DNA of 64,000 nt from CANLBN01 sp050633825 (lineage in GTDB: Bacteria; Pseudomonadota; Gammaproteobacteria; Pseudomonadales; Cellvibrionaceae), in contig JBOEHG010000011.1 in the NCBI GenBank assembly GCA_050633825.1, forward strand, positions 97,487 to 161,486, written 5' to 3'. The notes under the pieces are model-generated. The model worked only from the letters and a program-made list of their open reading frames with translations, had not been told where the DNA came from and searched no databases. Every line of letters starts with the position of its first letter. Position 1 is the first letter of the stretch. Below are positions 16,128 to 25,542 of this stretch, one piece after another. The translations under genes and the position numbers were made by a program.

Positions 16128-17624
16128 ATGTTAAAAAAAGATATTATTACCGGCATTACACTCTTTTTCTCCTGCTACTATGTTTTAAGTGCCAACCCTA
16201 CTCTACTATCATCAGCGGGTGTGCCAGCCTCAAGCGTATTACTGGGGACGCTGATTGTTATTATTCTAGGCAATTTATCTGGCGCCATTGCCACCAATAC
16301 CGGATTAATTATTGCGCCTGCATTAGGTATTAGTGCCTTTTTCGCCAACTATATTGAAAATGCTCAAGGCTTTGATTGGACTCATGGACTCATTGTATCC
16401 GCTGTTAGCGGGCTACTAATTATTATCACCTCTTTTTGTACCGATTGGCGCAACACTATTGTCAATCATTTACCCGAACCCGTTACGATCGGCATAAAGG
16501 CAACCATTGGTTCTATTCTAGTGGGTGCAAGCTTTGGTTTAATGGATCAGATTATTGATAATCAATTAATGGAAAAACGATTTATTGTTTTATTAATGGC
16601 CATGGCAGTATTAATCACTATTTGCATCATCAAGGCACGTCAACACTACAAGGAAAGAGCAACAGGCTGGGTACTGACATTTTTATCCCTAGAGCATCTT
16701 ATAGCCGTGATATTTGTGACGAGTACTTTGTACCTAATGGCACCAGAGGTTATTACTTCCTACCCTGAATCAAGTGAGCTTTCTTTTATCGTTTTTCCAT
16801 CGTTATTGGAAACACGCTTCACCTTCTCTCAATTGATGACAGCAATACCCTTAGTTATTACCTTATGGTTTATTATCATTACCGATATACCAGGCACACC
16901 TCCAGCCGTATTACCAAAGAAAATGATACAGCAAAATGAAAAGCGCTACGTGAATAGAGGCTTTAAAAACGACAGCATCTTTACATTCTTGTCTCCCTTG
17001 TTAGGGACAACTTCAACAATTTATTATGCAGAAAACCAACTATTAACGGAAAATGATCGCTACACTAAAACCATTGGCTTAACGGTGTCGTTTTTATTTT
17101 TAGTATGCCTGCTGATTTTACTCGGATCGCAATTCACTGATTTATATAACATCAGCTTGCAGCGTATTATCCCACCATTGGCAGTAGCGCCTGTTCTACT
17201 TTATATCGGTTTATTTGTTATTGCTAATTCATTTATTAGTAGTTCAACTGACGGTACTTCAGAGAACTCTCCAAACAATAATGATGCATTGACCACTAAG
17301 GGCTTTCGTTATTATTTACCTGCGGCGTTAGCCGTAGTATTAACACCTAAAATTGGGCCAGAATATAGTCTGCCTATTACTATTTTAAGTTACTGGCTAA
17401 CAAGAAGTTATAGACGAGAGAAAACGCATATTTCCTTTAAGATAATTTCTGGAGGCGCTTGTTTTACTTTATTTGTTTACTTTGCTTTATTAGTTTCTAA
17501 TGATGAAGACAAGTCAAGCGAGAAGGACATCACACAAACGAGTAAGACGTATAGCCATTACATAATAGAAAAGAGCAATACTCTAAAAGCGACTAAATAC
17601 TCTATAGTCAGTGGCCCAACTTAA
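16128..17624 (+). CDS. NCS2 family (AzgA-like) permease, divergent
   Basis: The 498-aa protein has about 12 membrane helices and the layout of AzgA/PbuG-type purine permeases. These start with YYVLSANPTLLSSAGVP, then ALGISAFFANY in the first half and LLGTTSTIYYAEN in the second, where the Glu is retained. The usual D-x-F-D-x-x-G-T motif reads IITDIPGTPPAV, a clear departure. The C-terminus adds a hydrophilic tail of about 40 residues (from about 455) that the family normally lacks. It is probably a nucleobase or related uptake system, but its substrate should not be assumed from the family. GAGGGA precedes the ATG. It lies 88 bp after the Rieske gene. Confidence 0.75.
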   Translation: MLKKDIITGITLFFSCYYVLSANPTLLSSAGVPASSVLLGTLIVIILGNLSGAIATNTGLIIAPALGISAFFANYIENAQGFDWTHGLIVSAVSGLLIIITSFCTDWRNTIVNHLPEPVTIGIKATIGSILVGASFGLMDQIIDNQLMEKRFIVLLMAMAVLITICIIKARQHYKERATGWVLTFLSLEHLIAVIFVTSTLYLMAPEVITSYPESSELSFIVFPSLLETRFTFSQLMTAIPLVITLWFIIITDIPGTPPAVLPKKMIQQNEKRYVNRGFKNDSIFTFLSPLLGTTSTIYYAENQLLTENDRYTKTIGLTVSFLFLVCLLILLGSQFTDLYNISLQRIIPPLAVAPVLLYIGLFVIANSFISSSTDGTSENSPNNNDALTTKGFRYYLPAALAVVLTPKIGPEYSLPITILSYWLTRSYRREKTHISFKIISGGACFTLFVYFALLVSNDEDKSSEKDITQTSKTYSHYIIEKSNTLKATKYSIVSGPT

Positions 17625-17635
17625 TCATTGGGCCA
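17612..17635. terminator. Inverted repeat at the end of the NCS2 gene
   Basis: TGGCCCAA (17612-17619) and TTGGGCCA (17628-17635) form a perfect 8-bp stem with an 8-nt loop that includes the NCS2 stop codon. There is no T run. It lies between two convergent genes and may act as a weak bidirectional terminator. Confidence 0.45.
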
Positions 17636-17646
17636 TGATAACTGCT

Positions 17647-18294
17647 TTACGCGTTATTAGGTTCAATTAATAATTCCACACGTCTATTCTGCGCTCTACC
17701 CTCAGCTGTCGCATTCGTTGTTAATGGGCGCGCTTCGCCATAACCGACAACAATTAAACGATTAGAGCTTACTTGTTTACTTAATAAATAATCGGCAACA
17801 CTATTAGCACGACGAACAGATAATTGTTCATTGTATTGAGCAGCGCCACTGGAATCGGTATGACCTGCAACCTGTAATGAAGTATCTTTAAATTCATTCA
17901 AGACTTTCACAACGGAATTAAGTGTGGCATAAATAGAAGTATTTAATGTAGATTGGTTGACAGCAAAAGTAATATTATTAGGCATCACTAAACGAATATT
18001 GTTTCCATCACGTGCCACCTGCACACCGGAACCCACTAGTTCCTGACGCAACTTACGTTCTTGTGCATCCATATAAGCACCCACTCCCGCTGCAGCCACA
18101 CCACATACTGCAGCATACTGGCGCGCACGCTTCCCATCTTTACGTGAGCCTAAAGCGCCACAAACAACTGCACCGATAGCACCATAAGTTGTGGCCTTGT
18201 TCACTTTTTTATCACCCGTGTAAGGGTCATAGGTCTGACAAGCCCCCAGAAATAGTGCTGAAGTTAGTAGTAATGGTGTTTTTAATGAACGCAT
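17647..18294 (-). CDS. OmpA-domain outer-membrane lipoprotein (YiaD-like)
   Basis: The 215-aa product begins with a lipoprotein signal peptide ending in the lipobox LGAC, so Cys19 should be acylated. Residues about 35-80 are a glycine-zipper segment (YGAIGAVVCGALGS, AAVCGVAAAGVGAYMD). The C-terminal half is a canonical OmpA peptidoglycan-binding domain: FAVNQSTL, AGHTDSSG, YNEQLSVRRANSV, GYGEARPL and NRRVELLI. It would tether the outer membrane to the cell wall, as YiaD or Pal do. It is a single gene, convergent with the NCS2 gene. Confidence 0.9.
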   Translation of the reverse strand: MRSLKTPLLLTSALFLGACQTYDPYTGDKKVNKATTYGAIGAVVCGALGSRKDGKRARQYAAVCGVAAAGVGAYMDAQERKLRQELVGSGVQVARDGNNIRLVMPNNITFAVNQSTLNTSIYATLNSVVKVLNEFKDTSLQVAGHTDSSGAAQYNEQLSVRRANSVADYLLSKQVSSNRLIVVGYGEARPLTTNATAEGRAQNRRVELLIEPNNA

Positions 18295-18482
18295 AATTGC
18301 CTCTTAATTCATGATTATAATAGGTAACTTATAGAGCAGCATTTTACCCTATTTAGTCTATTGACTCGTTGATTATCCAAAAGGTCATTTTTATCACAAA
18401 AAGACCTTACACTTAACGTGCATTTCTCTCATTCTGAACTATTCTGAAAATGAACCATTTAATCGTAGTTGAGGATGTGATT

Positions 18483-19307
18483 GTGGACCTAAACCAACTA
18501 ATTTCTAATGCCCAGAACATGCCCAATATCCCGAAAATTGTGCAGGAGCTTATTGAGAGCTTTGGGAGTGATAACGTCAATAGTGAGCAAATTGCTGACA
18601 AAGTCAGTAAAGATCAAGCAATGACAGCAAAAGTGCTACGCATGGCCAATTCCGCTAAATACGGCGGACACCGTCAAGTAGGGTCAGTTAATGATGCTAT
18701 CGTCATGCTGGGTTTCAACGCTTTACGGACATTGGTACTGGCTTCAGGACTAACAGGTGCTTTTCAAACACCAGAAGGTTTTGATATTAAGGAGTTCTGG
18801 AAAAAAAGTTTTGCCATTGCCAGTCTTAATAAATGGCTATCCAAATATGTAACTGATGTTGATCCTGAAATCGCCTTTACCTGTGGCATGCTACATGATG
18901 TCGGTGGTCTACTGACACATATATTGGCAAGTGAAGAGGCTCAAGAGATAGAACGTGTTGTCGCCAAAGGTGCTGACCGTATCGAAATGGAATCAAGCCG
19001 GCTTGGCTTTACTTACCCTGAAGCAGGGGCCGAACTGGCCAATAGATGGAAATTCCCTCAAGATATCGTTGATGGTATTCGTCACCAGCTAGAGCCTCAA
19101 GTAGCTGAAGATGATTACAAAGCCTTAGCTGCAGTTACGTTTATTTCAACCTATTTATACAATAACCGTGATCAGGGAGCCGAGGCGATTATTGCCAACT
19201 TCCCTAATGAGCATGCAGAAAAGCTCTCAATGGATAAGGTTGCTTTAATGGATAATATTGAAGAGATTAATGATCTAGATAGTGGGATAGAAGAACTTAT
19301 CGGTTAA
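18483..19307 (+). CDS. HDOD domain protein
   Basis: The 275-aa protein is an HDOD domain from about residue 10 to 215, with PKIVQELIES, KVLRMANSAKYGG and MLHDVGGLL as landmarks. HDOD domains are HD-like folds that usually lack catalysis and act in signalling. I chose the GTG at 18483 because GAGG lies 8 nt before it and homologues start at this point. An ATG at 18450 would add 11 residues but has no ribosome-binding site. No output domain is fused, so its partner is unknown. A strong bidirectional terminator follows. Confidence 0.85.
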   Translation: MDLNQLISNAQNMPNIPKIVQELIESFGSDNVNSEQIADKVSKDQAMTAKVLRMANSAKYGGHRQVGSVNDAIVMLGFNALRTLVLASGLTGAFQTPEGFDIKEFWKKSFAIASLNKWLSKYVTDVDPEIAFTCGMLHDVGGLLTHILASEEAQEIERVVAKGADRIEMESSRLGFTYPEAGAELANRWKFPQDIVDGIRHQLEPQVAEDDYKALAAVTFISTYLYNNRDQGAEAIIANFPNEHAEKLSMDKVALMDNIEEINDLDSGIEELIG

Positions 19308-19339
19308 GCAAAGCGACTCTCACTCTATTTGATTCAATA

Positions 19340-19368
19340 AAAAAGCCACTCTAAAGGAGTGGCTTTTT
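19340..19368. terminator. Bidirectional rho-independent terminator
   Basis: AAAAAGCCACTC (19340-19351) and its perfect complement (19357-19368) form a 12-bp stem around a 5-nt loop with T runs on both strands. It separates the convergent HDOD and pyk genes. Confidence 0.92.
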
Positions 19369-19419
19369 ACCTTTTCTGGGCTCATGCCCCACAAAGATAT
19401 ACAAAGTTAAAGTAGCAAC

Positions 19420-20877
19420 TTAGCTATCGCCAACTCGCAGTATTTTTAGACCGTTGGTGCCACCCTGTAAATTATCGTAATCGCCTTTTGTTACAATCAC
19501 TAAATCACCCTGCTTAACGTAACCACGCCGCGTTAATTCATTAATTGCCCGCTGGTTGGTAACTGCATTGGTTTCATCAAAACCATAAAAAGGAATCGCC
19601 TCTACCCCAAGATATAACTCAACTTTAGATTGAGTTTTATTGTGGCGAGAAAATGCATAAATAGGTAATGAAGAATTAATACGAGACATCAACAAAGGTG
19701 TAGACCCGCTCTCTGTAAACGCAATAATTGCCGTCACACCTTCAAGATGGTTAGCGGTATACATCGCCGCCATTCCAATCGATTCGTCTACAGCAGCAAA
19801 TTTTCGATTCACTCGATGATCTGAAATACGTACATTGGGGTATAGCTCTGCCCCTCCAATTGCACGAGCCATTGCTTGTACTGTTTCTACAGGAAAGCTT
19901 CCTGCTGCCGTTTCTGCCGATAACATCACAGCATCAGTGCCATCAATTACGGCATTAGCAACATCAAAGACTTCTGCTCGTGTTGGCAATGGACTGTTAA
20001 TCATCGACTCCATCATTTGAGTTGCAGTAATGACACATTTATTGAGTCTACGAGCACGAGTAATAATACGCTTTTGTACCGCAACCAACTCCGCATCACC
20101 AATTTCTACACCTAAATCGCCACGAGCAACCATCACTGCATCGGAGGCTTCGATTAAACCGTCAAGCGCTTCGTCACTAACAACTGTTTCTGCACGCTCA
20201 ATTTTTGCAACGATACCCGCATTACCGCCAGCTTCAATCAACAATTGACGAGCCGTTTCAATATCACCGGCTGAGCGAGGAAAAGATACGGCTAAGTAAT
20301 CAACATCAATAACAGCGGCTAATTTAATATCTTCATAATCTTTTTCGGTCAATGCGGGGGCAGACAAACCACCGCCTTGGCGGTTAATCCCTTTATTATT
20401 CGATAATGTACCGGCCACATTAACTATACAGTTGATTTTAGCCCCTTCGATTGATTGTACTTCTAATACAACTCGACCATCATCCAACAGTAAAATATCG
20501 CCCACATGACAATCTTGAGGTAATTCTTTATAGTCAATACCGACAGCTTCCTGAGTCCCCTCTTCTTTCCCCAATGAAGCATCGAGAATAAATTTATCAC
20601 CAACTGTTAAATCAATAGGGCCTTTAGCAAAACGGGAAATACGAATTTTAGGTCCTTGTAAATCACCTAAGACAGCAACATGACGACCATTCTTCTCCGC
20701 CAGTTCACGGACTAACTTTGCTCGTTTGGCATGATCCTCCGGTAAACCATGAGAGAAGTTCATTCTCACCACATTTACACCTGCTTGTATTAATGCTTCT
20801 AATACACCGTCTTTATCTGTTGCAGGGCCAAGGGTAGAAACAATTTTAGTACGTCTTTGCATATTAGGTTTACTCAA
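19420..20877 (-). CDS. pyk: Pyruvate kinase
   Basis: The 485-aa protein converts phosphoenolpyruvate and ADP to pyruvate and ATP, the last step of glycolysis. Landmarks are RRTKIVSTLGPAT at the N-terminus, then RMNFSHG, LGDLQGPKIRI, VAKIERAE with the catalytic Lys, and DAVMVARGDLGVEIG. TATQMMESMI and the DAVMLSAETA helix follow, and the C-terminal domain begins near residue 350. The length fits the PykA-type enzymes of Gammaproteobacteria. It is divergent from the aminotransferase gene across 222 bp. Together with the PPi-type phosphofructokinase it outlines a glycolytic route in which the PFK step costs no ATP. Confidence 0.96.
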   Translation of the reverse strand: MSKPNMQRRTKIVSTLGPATDKDGVLEALIQAGVNVVRMNFSHGLPEDHAKRAKLVRELAEKNGRHVAVLGDLQGPKIRISRFAKGPIDLTVGDKFILDASLGKEEGTQEAVGIDYKELPQDCHVGDILLLDDGRVVLEVQSIEGAKINCIVNVAGTLSNNKGINRQGGGLSAPALTEKDYEDIKLAAVIDVDYLAVSFPRSAGDIETARQLLIEAGGNAGIVAKIERAETVVSDEALDGLIEASDAVMVARGDLGVEIGDAELVAVQKRIITRARRLNKCVITATQMMESMINSPLPTRAEVFDVANAVIDGTDAVMLSAETAAGSFPVETVQAMARAIGGAELYPNVRISDHRVNRKFAAVDESIGMAAMYTANHLEGVTAIIAFTESGSTPLLMSRINSSLPIYAFSRHNKTQSKVELYLGVEAIPFYGFDETNAVTNQRAINELTRRGYVKQGDLVIVTKGDYDNLQGGTNGLKILRVGDS

Positions 20878-21099
20878 CTCATTTAGTGAAAATGACTATA
20901 ACCAAACTTATAATCACGACCTCCAATAGGGTTTATGATTATTCGTTATCGTATTAATGATCAGGATATAAAGTAAAAGATAGCAGAAATAAAAAAAACG
21001 GTGTAAAACAGATTAACAGCTATCGGTACAAGGCTTATAATACCTGCTTTCCCTTACAGATTTTTTTCACTTATTTTATCACAGTTACCGAGGATTATC

Positions 21100-22389
21100 T
21101 TGGACTTACAACACAGCACTACAGAACAACTTCAGCAATGGCAATCAGAACTGGCGAATGAGTACGCTTTATTTAAACAACAAGCTCTCAGCTTAGACTT
21201 AACCAGAGGAAAGCCATCAGATGAGCAACTCACTCTGTCTGACGCATTGGATGGCGCACTAAATGGTAATTATATTGCCGCTGATGGTACTGATACACGC
21301 AACTATGGTGGCCTTGATGGCCTTAAAGAAGCACGCCAGCTAGGCGCTGACATACTAGGTTTAGATATTACTGAAGTTTCCGCACAAGGTAATAGTAGCC
21401 TAACACTCATGTTTTTAACCATGTGGATTGCAAAAGAATTTGGGCTTCGAGGTACTGGCAGTGCATGGAAAAACACCCTCAATGAAGATAATAAAATAAC
21501 ATTTATCTGCCCTGTACCTGGATATGATCGGCATTTTACCGTGTGTGAAGATCTTGGTATCAATATGGTAACAATTCCAATGACCACTAATGGGCCCGAT
21601 ATGGATGCGGTAGAAACACTTATTAAGGAAGACTCATCGATCCGGGGGATGTGGTGTGTCCCTAAATACTCCAATCCAACCGGCGTGATATACAGCGATG
21701 CAACTATAGAACGCATCGCAAAGCTGGGAAACATTGCCCACGAGACATTTTGTGTGTTTTGGGATAATGCCTATGCCGTCCATGATTTAAATGGCTTCAA
21801 ACCCATGGCAAATATTATGGCCTATTGCAAACAGTACGGAACAGAAAATAATGTTGTCCAATTTGCTTCAACCTCAAAAATCACCCACGCAGGAGCTGGT
21901 GTTGCATTTATAGGAACGTCAGTCGATAACTTAAAAGGCTTCAAAAAATTACTGGGTACAATGTCCATCGGCCCTGACAAGGTTAATCAACTACGACATA
22001 TGCGACTGATCCCTAACCAAAACGCGTTATTGAGCCATATGGAAAAACATAGTGCGATCCTAAAACCTCGATTCTCTTGTGTGCTTAGCTACCTTAATGA
22101 ACATTTTGGTGATAATGACCTTGGTAGCTGGGAAGCTGTTGAAGGCGGATATTTTGTTTCTTTTGATTCAAAGCCCGGCTTAGCGAAAAATATTGTAAAA
22201 CTTGCAGCCGATATCGGTGTAAAACTCACCCCCGCTGGAGCCACCTTCCCTTATGGCAATGATCCGGAAGATCGGAACATTCGTATCGCACCATCAGTAC
22301 CCACATTGGAACAAGTTGACAGCGCCATGAAAGTCTTTGTTCTCTGTGTTAAATTGGCTAGTGTCAATCAAGCATTGGATGTAGCGTAA
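21100..22389 (+). CDS. PLP-dependent aminotransferase, aspartate aminotransferase type Ic-like
   Basis: The 429-aa fold-type I aminotransferase resembles the aspartate aminotransferase subgroup sometimes annotated as alanine-glyoxylate-like (PF12897). LDLTRGKPSDEQL and TDTRNYGGLDGLKEAR mark the N-terminus. VPKYSNPTGVIYSD is the N-P-T-G motif, and DNAYAVHD follows. STSKITHAGAG holds the PLP lysine at residue 260, and RIAPSVPT near the end holds the carboxylate-binding Arg. It starts with TTG, with GAGGA about 6 nt upstream. It heads a plus-strand cluster with an overlapping LysE exporter, a CHMI-like protein and a PhzF-like protein, so its real substrate may not be aspartate. Confidence 0.85.
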   Translation: MDLQHSTTEQLQQWQSELANEYALFKQQALSLDLTRGKPSDEQLTLSDALDGALNGNYIAADGTDTRNYGGLDGLKEARQLGADILGLDITEVSAQGNSSLTLMFLTMWIAKEFGLRGTGSAWKNTLNEDNKITFICPVPGYDRHFTVCEDLGINMVTIPMTTNGPDMDAVETLIKEDSSIRGMWCVPKYSNPTGVIYSDATIERIAKLGNIAHETFCVFWDNAYAVHDLNGFKPMANIMAYCKQYGTENNVVQFASTSKITHAGAGVAFIGTSVDNLKGFKKLLGTMSIGPDKVNQLRHMRLIPNQNALLSHMEKHSAILKPRFSCVLSYLNEHFGDNDLGSWEAVEGGYFVSFDSKPGLAKNIVKLAADIGVKLTPAGATFPYGNDPEDRNIRIAPSVPTLEQVDSAMKVFVLCVKLASVNQALDVA

Positions 22390-23009
22390 TGAGCCTACAA
22401 GCACTTTTTCTCCTTGCAGGTGCTTTATTTGTTTTAGCAATAACACCGGGACCCGGTGTTATGCTCATTGTTGCACGCACTATGACGGCGGGGCTAAAAC
22501 ATGGGCTTGTCGCCGTCGCAGGCATCGTCACTGCTGATTTAATATTTTTACTACTTGTCGTTTACGGTTTACAAGTGATCGCCGAGTCAGTGGGTTTCTT
22601 ATTTACAACAATCAAATATATAGGCGGCCTTTATCTTATTTGGTTAGGCATATCGCTTTGGCGCTCGAAACCCAAAAGTCTTTCCATACCCTCCGCACCT
22701 AGCAAAAGAGTATCCTATAAAGCCAGCTGGATTTCAGGATTGATAATTACTCTAAGCAACCCCAAAGCCATTTTATTCTATATGAGTTTTTTACCTGCAT
22801 TTGTTGATATTCCCAGCCTTACAACAGCAGATATTATCCTAGTCAGTTTTATTGTTTGCACTGTTATTGGTAGCGTGATGTTTTTCTACGCCTTTAGCAC
22901 ATGGAAAACACAACATATCATCAAAAATAAGGCCTCTGGAAATCTCACCAAAAAAATTGCTGGCGGTTTAATGGTGACAACTGGCGGTATACTCATTACA
23001 AAAACTTAG
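22389..23009 (+). CDS. LysE/RhtB family amino acid exporter
   Basis: The 206-aa membrane protein has six helices and the LysE/RhtB signature ITPGPGVMLIVARTMTAGLKHG near the N-terminus, with SNPKAILFYMSFLPAFVD at about residues 120-140. Members export amino acids or their derivatives by proton exchange. The gene overlaps the aminotransferase stop by one base (TAATG), so the two are translationally coupled, suggesting that the exporter removes a product or toxic substrate of that enzyme. Confidence 0.9.
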   Translation: MSLQALFLLAGALFVLAITPGPGVMLIVARTMTAGLKHGLVAVAGIVTADLIFLLLVVYGLQVIAESVGFLFTTIKYIGGLYLIWLGISLWRSKPKSLSIPSAPSKRVSYKASWISGLIITLSNPKAILFYMSFLPAFVDIPSLTTADIILVSFIVCTVIGSVMFFYAFSTWKTQHIIKNKASGNLTKKIAGGLMVTTGGILITKT

Positions 23010-23029
23010 TTTATTTAAAGGCTTTATTT

Positions 23030-23371
23030 ATGCCCACCTGCATAATTGAATATGGAAAAGATTTAGAAAAAGAAATCGATATTCCTGATTTTATAGACGC
23101 TCTACATAAAACTTTAAATAACTCAGGTCTTTTTGAAGAGAATGATATCAAAACAAGGGCAGCCCCCTTTGTTCATTACAAAATCGGCACGACTGAAAAA
23201 TCATTTATTCATATCAACATCCATATACTATCGGGTCGCAGCTCAGAACAAAAAAGAAGCCTTTCTCAAAGTGTCCTGCAACACCTAAAAACACTCAATT
23301 TAATCAATTTTTCATTAACCGTTGAAATCAGAGAAATTGACAGAGATTCTTACTCAAAAATCGTCACCTAA
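23030..23371 (+). CDS. 5-carboxymethyl-2-hydroxymuconate isomerase-like tautomerase
   Basis: The 113-aa protein matches the CHMI branch of the tautomerase superfamily. Pro follows the initiator Met and would be the catalytic N-terminal base. VHYKIGTTEKSFIHINIHILSGRS is the conserved central region (quoted because it identifies the family). In homoprotocatechuate degradation CHMI isomerises a ring-cleavage product. No other gene of that pathway is present, so the substrate here is probably different. It is 20 bp after the LysE gene and 29 bp before the PhzF gene. Confidence 0.8.
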   Translation: MPTCIIEYGKDLEKEIDIPDFIDALHKTLNNSGLFEENDIKTRAAPFVHYKIGTTEKSFIHINIHILSGRSSEQKRSLSQSVLQHLKTLNLINFSLTVEIREIDRDSYSKIVT

Positions 23372-23400
23372 TATTTATTTAATATACGGACAGCCTCAAC

Positions 23401-24237
23401 ATGACTATACATAAAGTTTCTGCATTTTCTTTTAATAATCAAGGTGGAAATCCTGCTGGCGTATTATTGTTAGATCAATTACCCATTGAAAGTGAGATGC
23501 TATCCATTGCTAAAAAAGTGGGTTATTCAGAAACCGCTTTTTTAAAACCAATGGAGGATGGCTGGCGAATTCGTTATTTTGCACCGGATATGGAAGTTCC
23601 CTTTTGTGGTCATGCAACCATTGCTAGTGGTGCAGTGCTAGGGGAACAAGTTGGCACGGGTGATTACAAACTTTATTTAAATGAAGGTAGTATTAATATC
23701 TCCGTTATAAATGAAGAGTCAAACTTTATTGTCAGCCTGCAATCACCACAAACCTACTCCGAGCCTGCACCATTAGAATATGTAAGAGAACTTATATCGA
23801 CATTTAATTTTTCACTCAACGATATCGACATAGCAAACTATCCAATACGCTTTGCATCTGCAGGCGCAAAACATCTAATCCTTTTTGTTAAAGAACATAA
23901 TACCTTGAAACAAATGGAATATGATTTTGACACATTAAAACAAGCAATGAAAAAAGAAGGGCTGGTAACGGTTAATTTACTGTGGCCGGAGTCAAATCAA
24001 CTCATCCATTCACGTAACCCTTTTCCACCCGGTGGCGTTTATGAAGACCCGGCAACAGGAGCGGCAGCAGCAGCACTTGCAGGCTATTTACGTGATATCA
24101 ATTGGAAGGGCGAACAGAAATTTGAAGTGCGACAAGGAACAGAAATGGGTTGTCCTTCGCGCTTACAAGTTGAATACTCCCAAGAAATAGGGTCTAGTAT
24201 TAAAATATCAGGTGATACCAGAAAAATTATAGTTTAG
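23401..24237 (+). CDS. PhzF family isomerase-like protein
   Basis: The 278-aa protein belongs to the PhzF/diaminopimelate-epimerase-like family. Early in the sequence are FSFNNQGGNPAGV and YSETAFL with the catalytic Glu. Then come FAPDMEVPFCGHATIASG and DPATGAAAAALAGYL. PhzF isomerises a dihydroanthranilate intermediate in phenazine synthesis, but most relatives have unknown substrates and no phenazine genes are present. It is the last gene of the aminotransferase cluster, and its stop lies 3 bp from that of the convergent chrA. Confidence 0.87.
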   Translation: MTIHKVSAFSFNNQGGNPAGVLLLDQLPIESEMLSIAKKVGYSETAFLKPMEDGWRIRYFAPDMEVPFCGHATIASGAVLGEQVGTGDYKLYLNEGSINISVINEESNFIVSLQSPQTYSEPAPLEYVRELISTFNFSLNDIDIANYPIRFASAGAKHLILFVKEHNTLKQMEYDFDTLKQAMKKEGLVTVNLLWPESNQLIHSRNPFPPGGVYEDPATGAAAAALAGYLRDINWKGEQKFEVRQGTEMGCPSRLQVEYSQEIGSSIKISGDTRKIIV

Positions 24238-24240
24238 CTA

Positions 24241-25542
24241 TTAAACGTTTAATACAAATAAGGCACCTAGGCACGACGATAGCCCTAAAAGAGGAATAAT
24301 CCCCCAGCGATACTTAAATAAAAGAACAGCATTTATCATTATTAACACAATAGCACGCCAATCGATAGTTTCTATAGCCGGGAACCATATAGAAAATATG
24401 CCCTGTTCTTTTAGCTGCACTTCTTGAAAAACAACATGTAACGCAAACCAAGCTGAGAGATTAGCGATAACGCCAACAACAGCAGCAGTAATAGCAGACA
24501 ATGCGCTACTGAGGCGTGGTTGATGAGCTATTTTTTCCACATAAGGCGCAAAAGTGAACACCCAAAGAAAACAGGGAACAAAGGTTGCCCACAAACTAAC
24601 AACAGCCCCTGCGATACCCATCCATAAACTCGCTTGATTAGCCGCTGCAATAAAACCAACAAACTCAGTCACCAAAATTAATGGTCCAGGGGTTGTCTCA
24701 GCTAGGCCAAGACCATCCATCATTTCAGTCGCTGTCAGCCAGCCAAACTGTGTCACGACATCTTGTGCCATATAGGATAATACCGCATAAGCACCGCCAA
24801 AAGTGACTACTGCAAGTTTAGAAAAAAACAAACCAAGCTGTGTCAAAATACTATCAGGCAGAAAAAAAAGCATTGATAATAGTGGCAACCACCATATCAC
24901 CAGCCATACTATAATCGTCGTCAATGTCTTTTTAAATGGTATTTTTTTTGATGCAGGCAATTTAGTTCGATTATTTCTTTCAGCACTAAAAAAACCATAT
25001 AATGCAGCCACAGCAACAATAAGAGGAAAAGGAATTGCTAAGAAAAAAATGGCAACAAAAGAAACAATAGCAGTTACCCAATAACGCATTGCCAATAGTG
25101 ACTTTGCAGAAATTCTCATTAATGCCTGAACCACAACAACAATAACAACCGCTTTCACACCCAGAAAAAAAGCAGTAAATGTAGGCATATCGCCCAAAAA
25201 TGAATACATAGTAGCCAAGACTAAAATCACCAATGCACCCGGCAAAACAAATAATAAGCCTGCCAGCAAACCACCCAAAGTGCCTTGTAAACGCCATCCG
25301 GCATAAGTGGCCAACTGCATCGCTTCAGGTCCCGGCAATAACATACAAAAACTTAAGGCATTTAAGTATTGCTTTTCCGTAAGCCATTTTTTTTGTTCAA
25401 CAACTTCACTGTGCATCAAAGCAATTTGCGCCGCAGGCCCGCCAAAGGATAAAAAACCGATACGACACCAAACCTTTAGCATTTCCATCCAGGATGGAGA
25501 ATCACATTTGTTATTGACGGGATTATCACTAATGGTTTTCAC
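24241..25542 (-). CDS. chrA: Chromate transporter ChrA
   Basis: The 433-aa protein is a two-domain (long-chain) chromate efflux transporter. Each half carries the CHR signature: FLSFGGPAAQIALMH with LLPGPEAMQLATYAGW in the first, and VVTFGGAYAVLSYM with ETTPGPLILVTEFVGF in the second. It exports chromate from the cytoplasm. The start is a GTG that overlaps the stop of the upstream chrB-like gene (GTGA), so the two are translationally coupled. Some long CHR proteins have been annotated only by homology, so specificity remains inferred. Confidence 0.92.
   Translation of the reverse strand: MKTISDNPVNNKCDSPSWMEMLKVWCRIGFLSFGGPAAQIALMHSEVVEQKKWLTEKQYLNALSFCMLLPGPEAMQLATYAGWRLQGTLGGLLAGLLFVLPGALVILVLATMYSFLGDMPTFTAFFLGVKAVVIVVVVQALMRISAKSLLAMRYWVTAIVSFVAIFFLAIPFPLIVAVAALYGFFSAERNNRTKLPASKKIPFKKTLTTIIVWLVIWWLPLLSMLFFLPDSILTQLGLFFSKLAVVTFGGAYAVLSYMAQDVVTQFGWLTATEMMDGLGLAETTPGPLILVTEFVGFIAAANQASLWMGIAGAVVSLWATFVPCFLWVFTFAPYVEKIAHQPRLSSALSAITAAVVGVIANLSAWFALHVVFQEVQLKEQGIFSIWFPAIETIDWRAIVLIMINAVLLFKYRWGIIPLLGLSSCLGALFVLNV

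Noticed and set aside
16128..17624. Possible frameshift or decay of the NCS2 permease
   Set aside because: The divergent motif and tail sit in one continuous frame with normal helices and a good ribosome-binding site; it reads as a divergent but intact gene.
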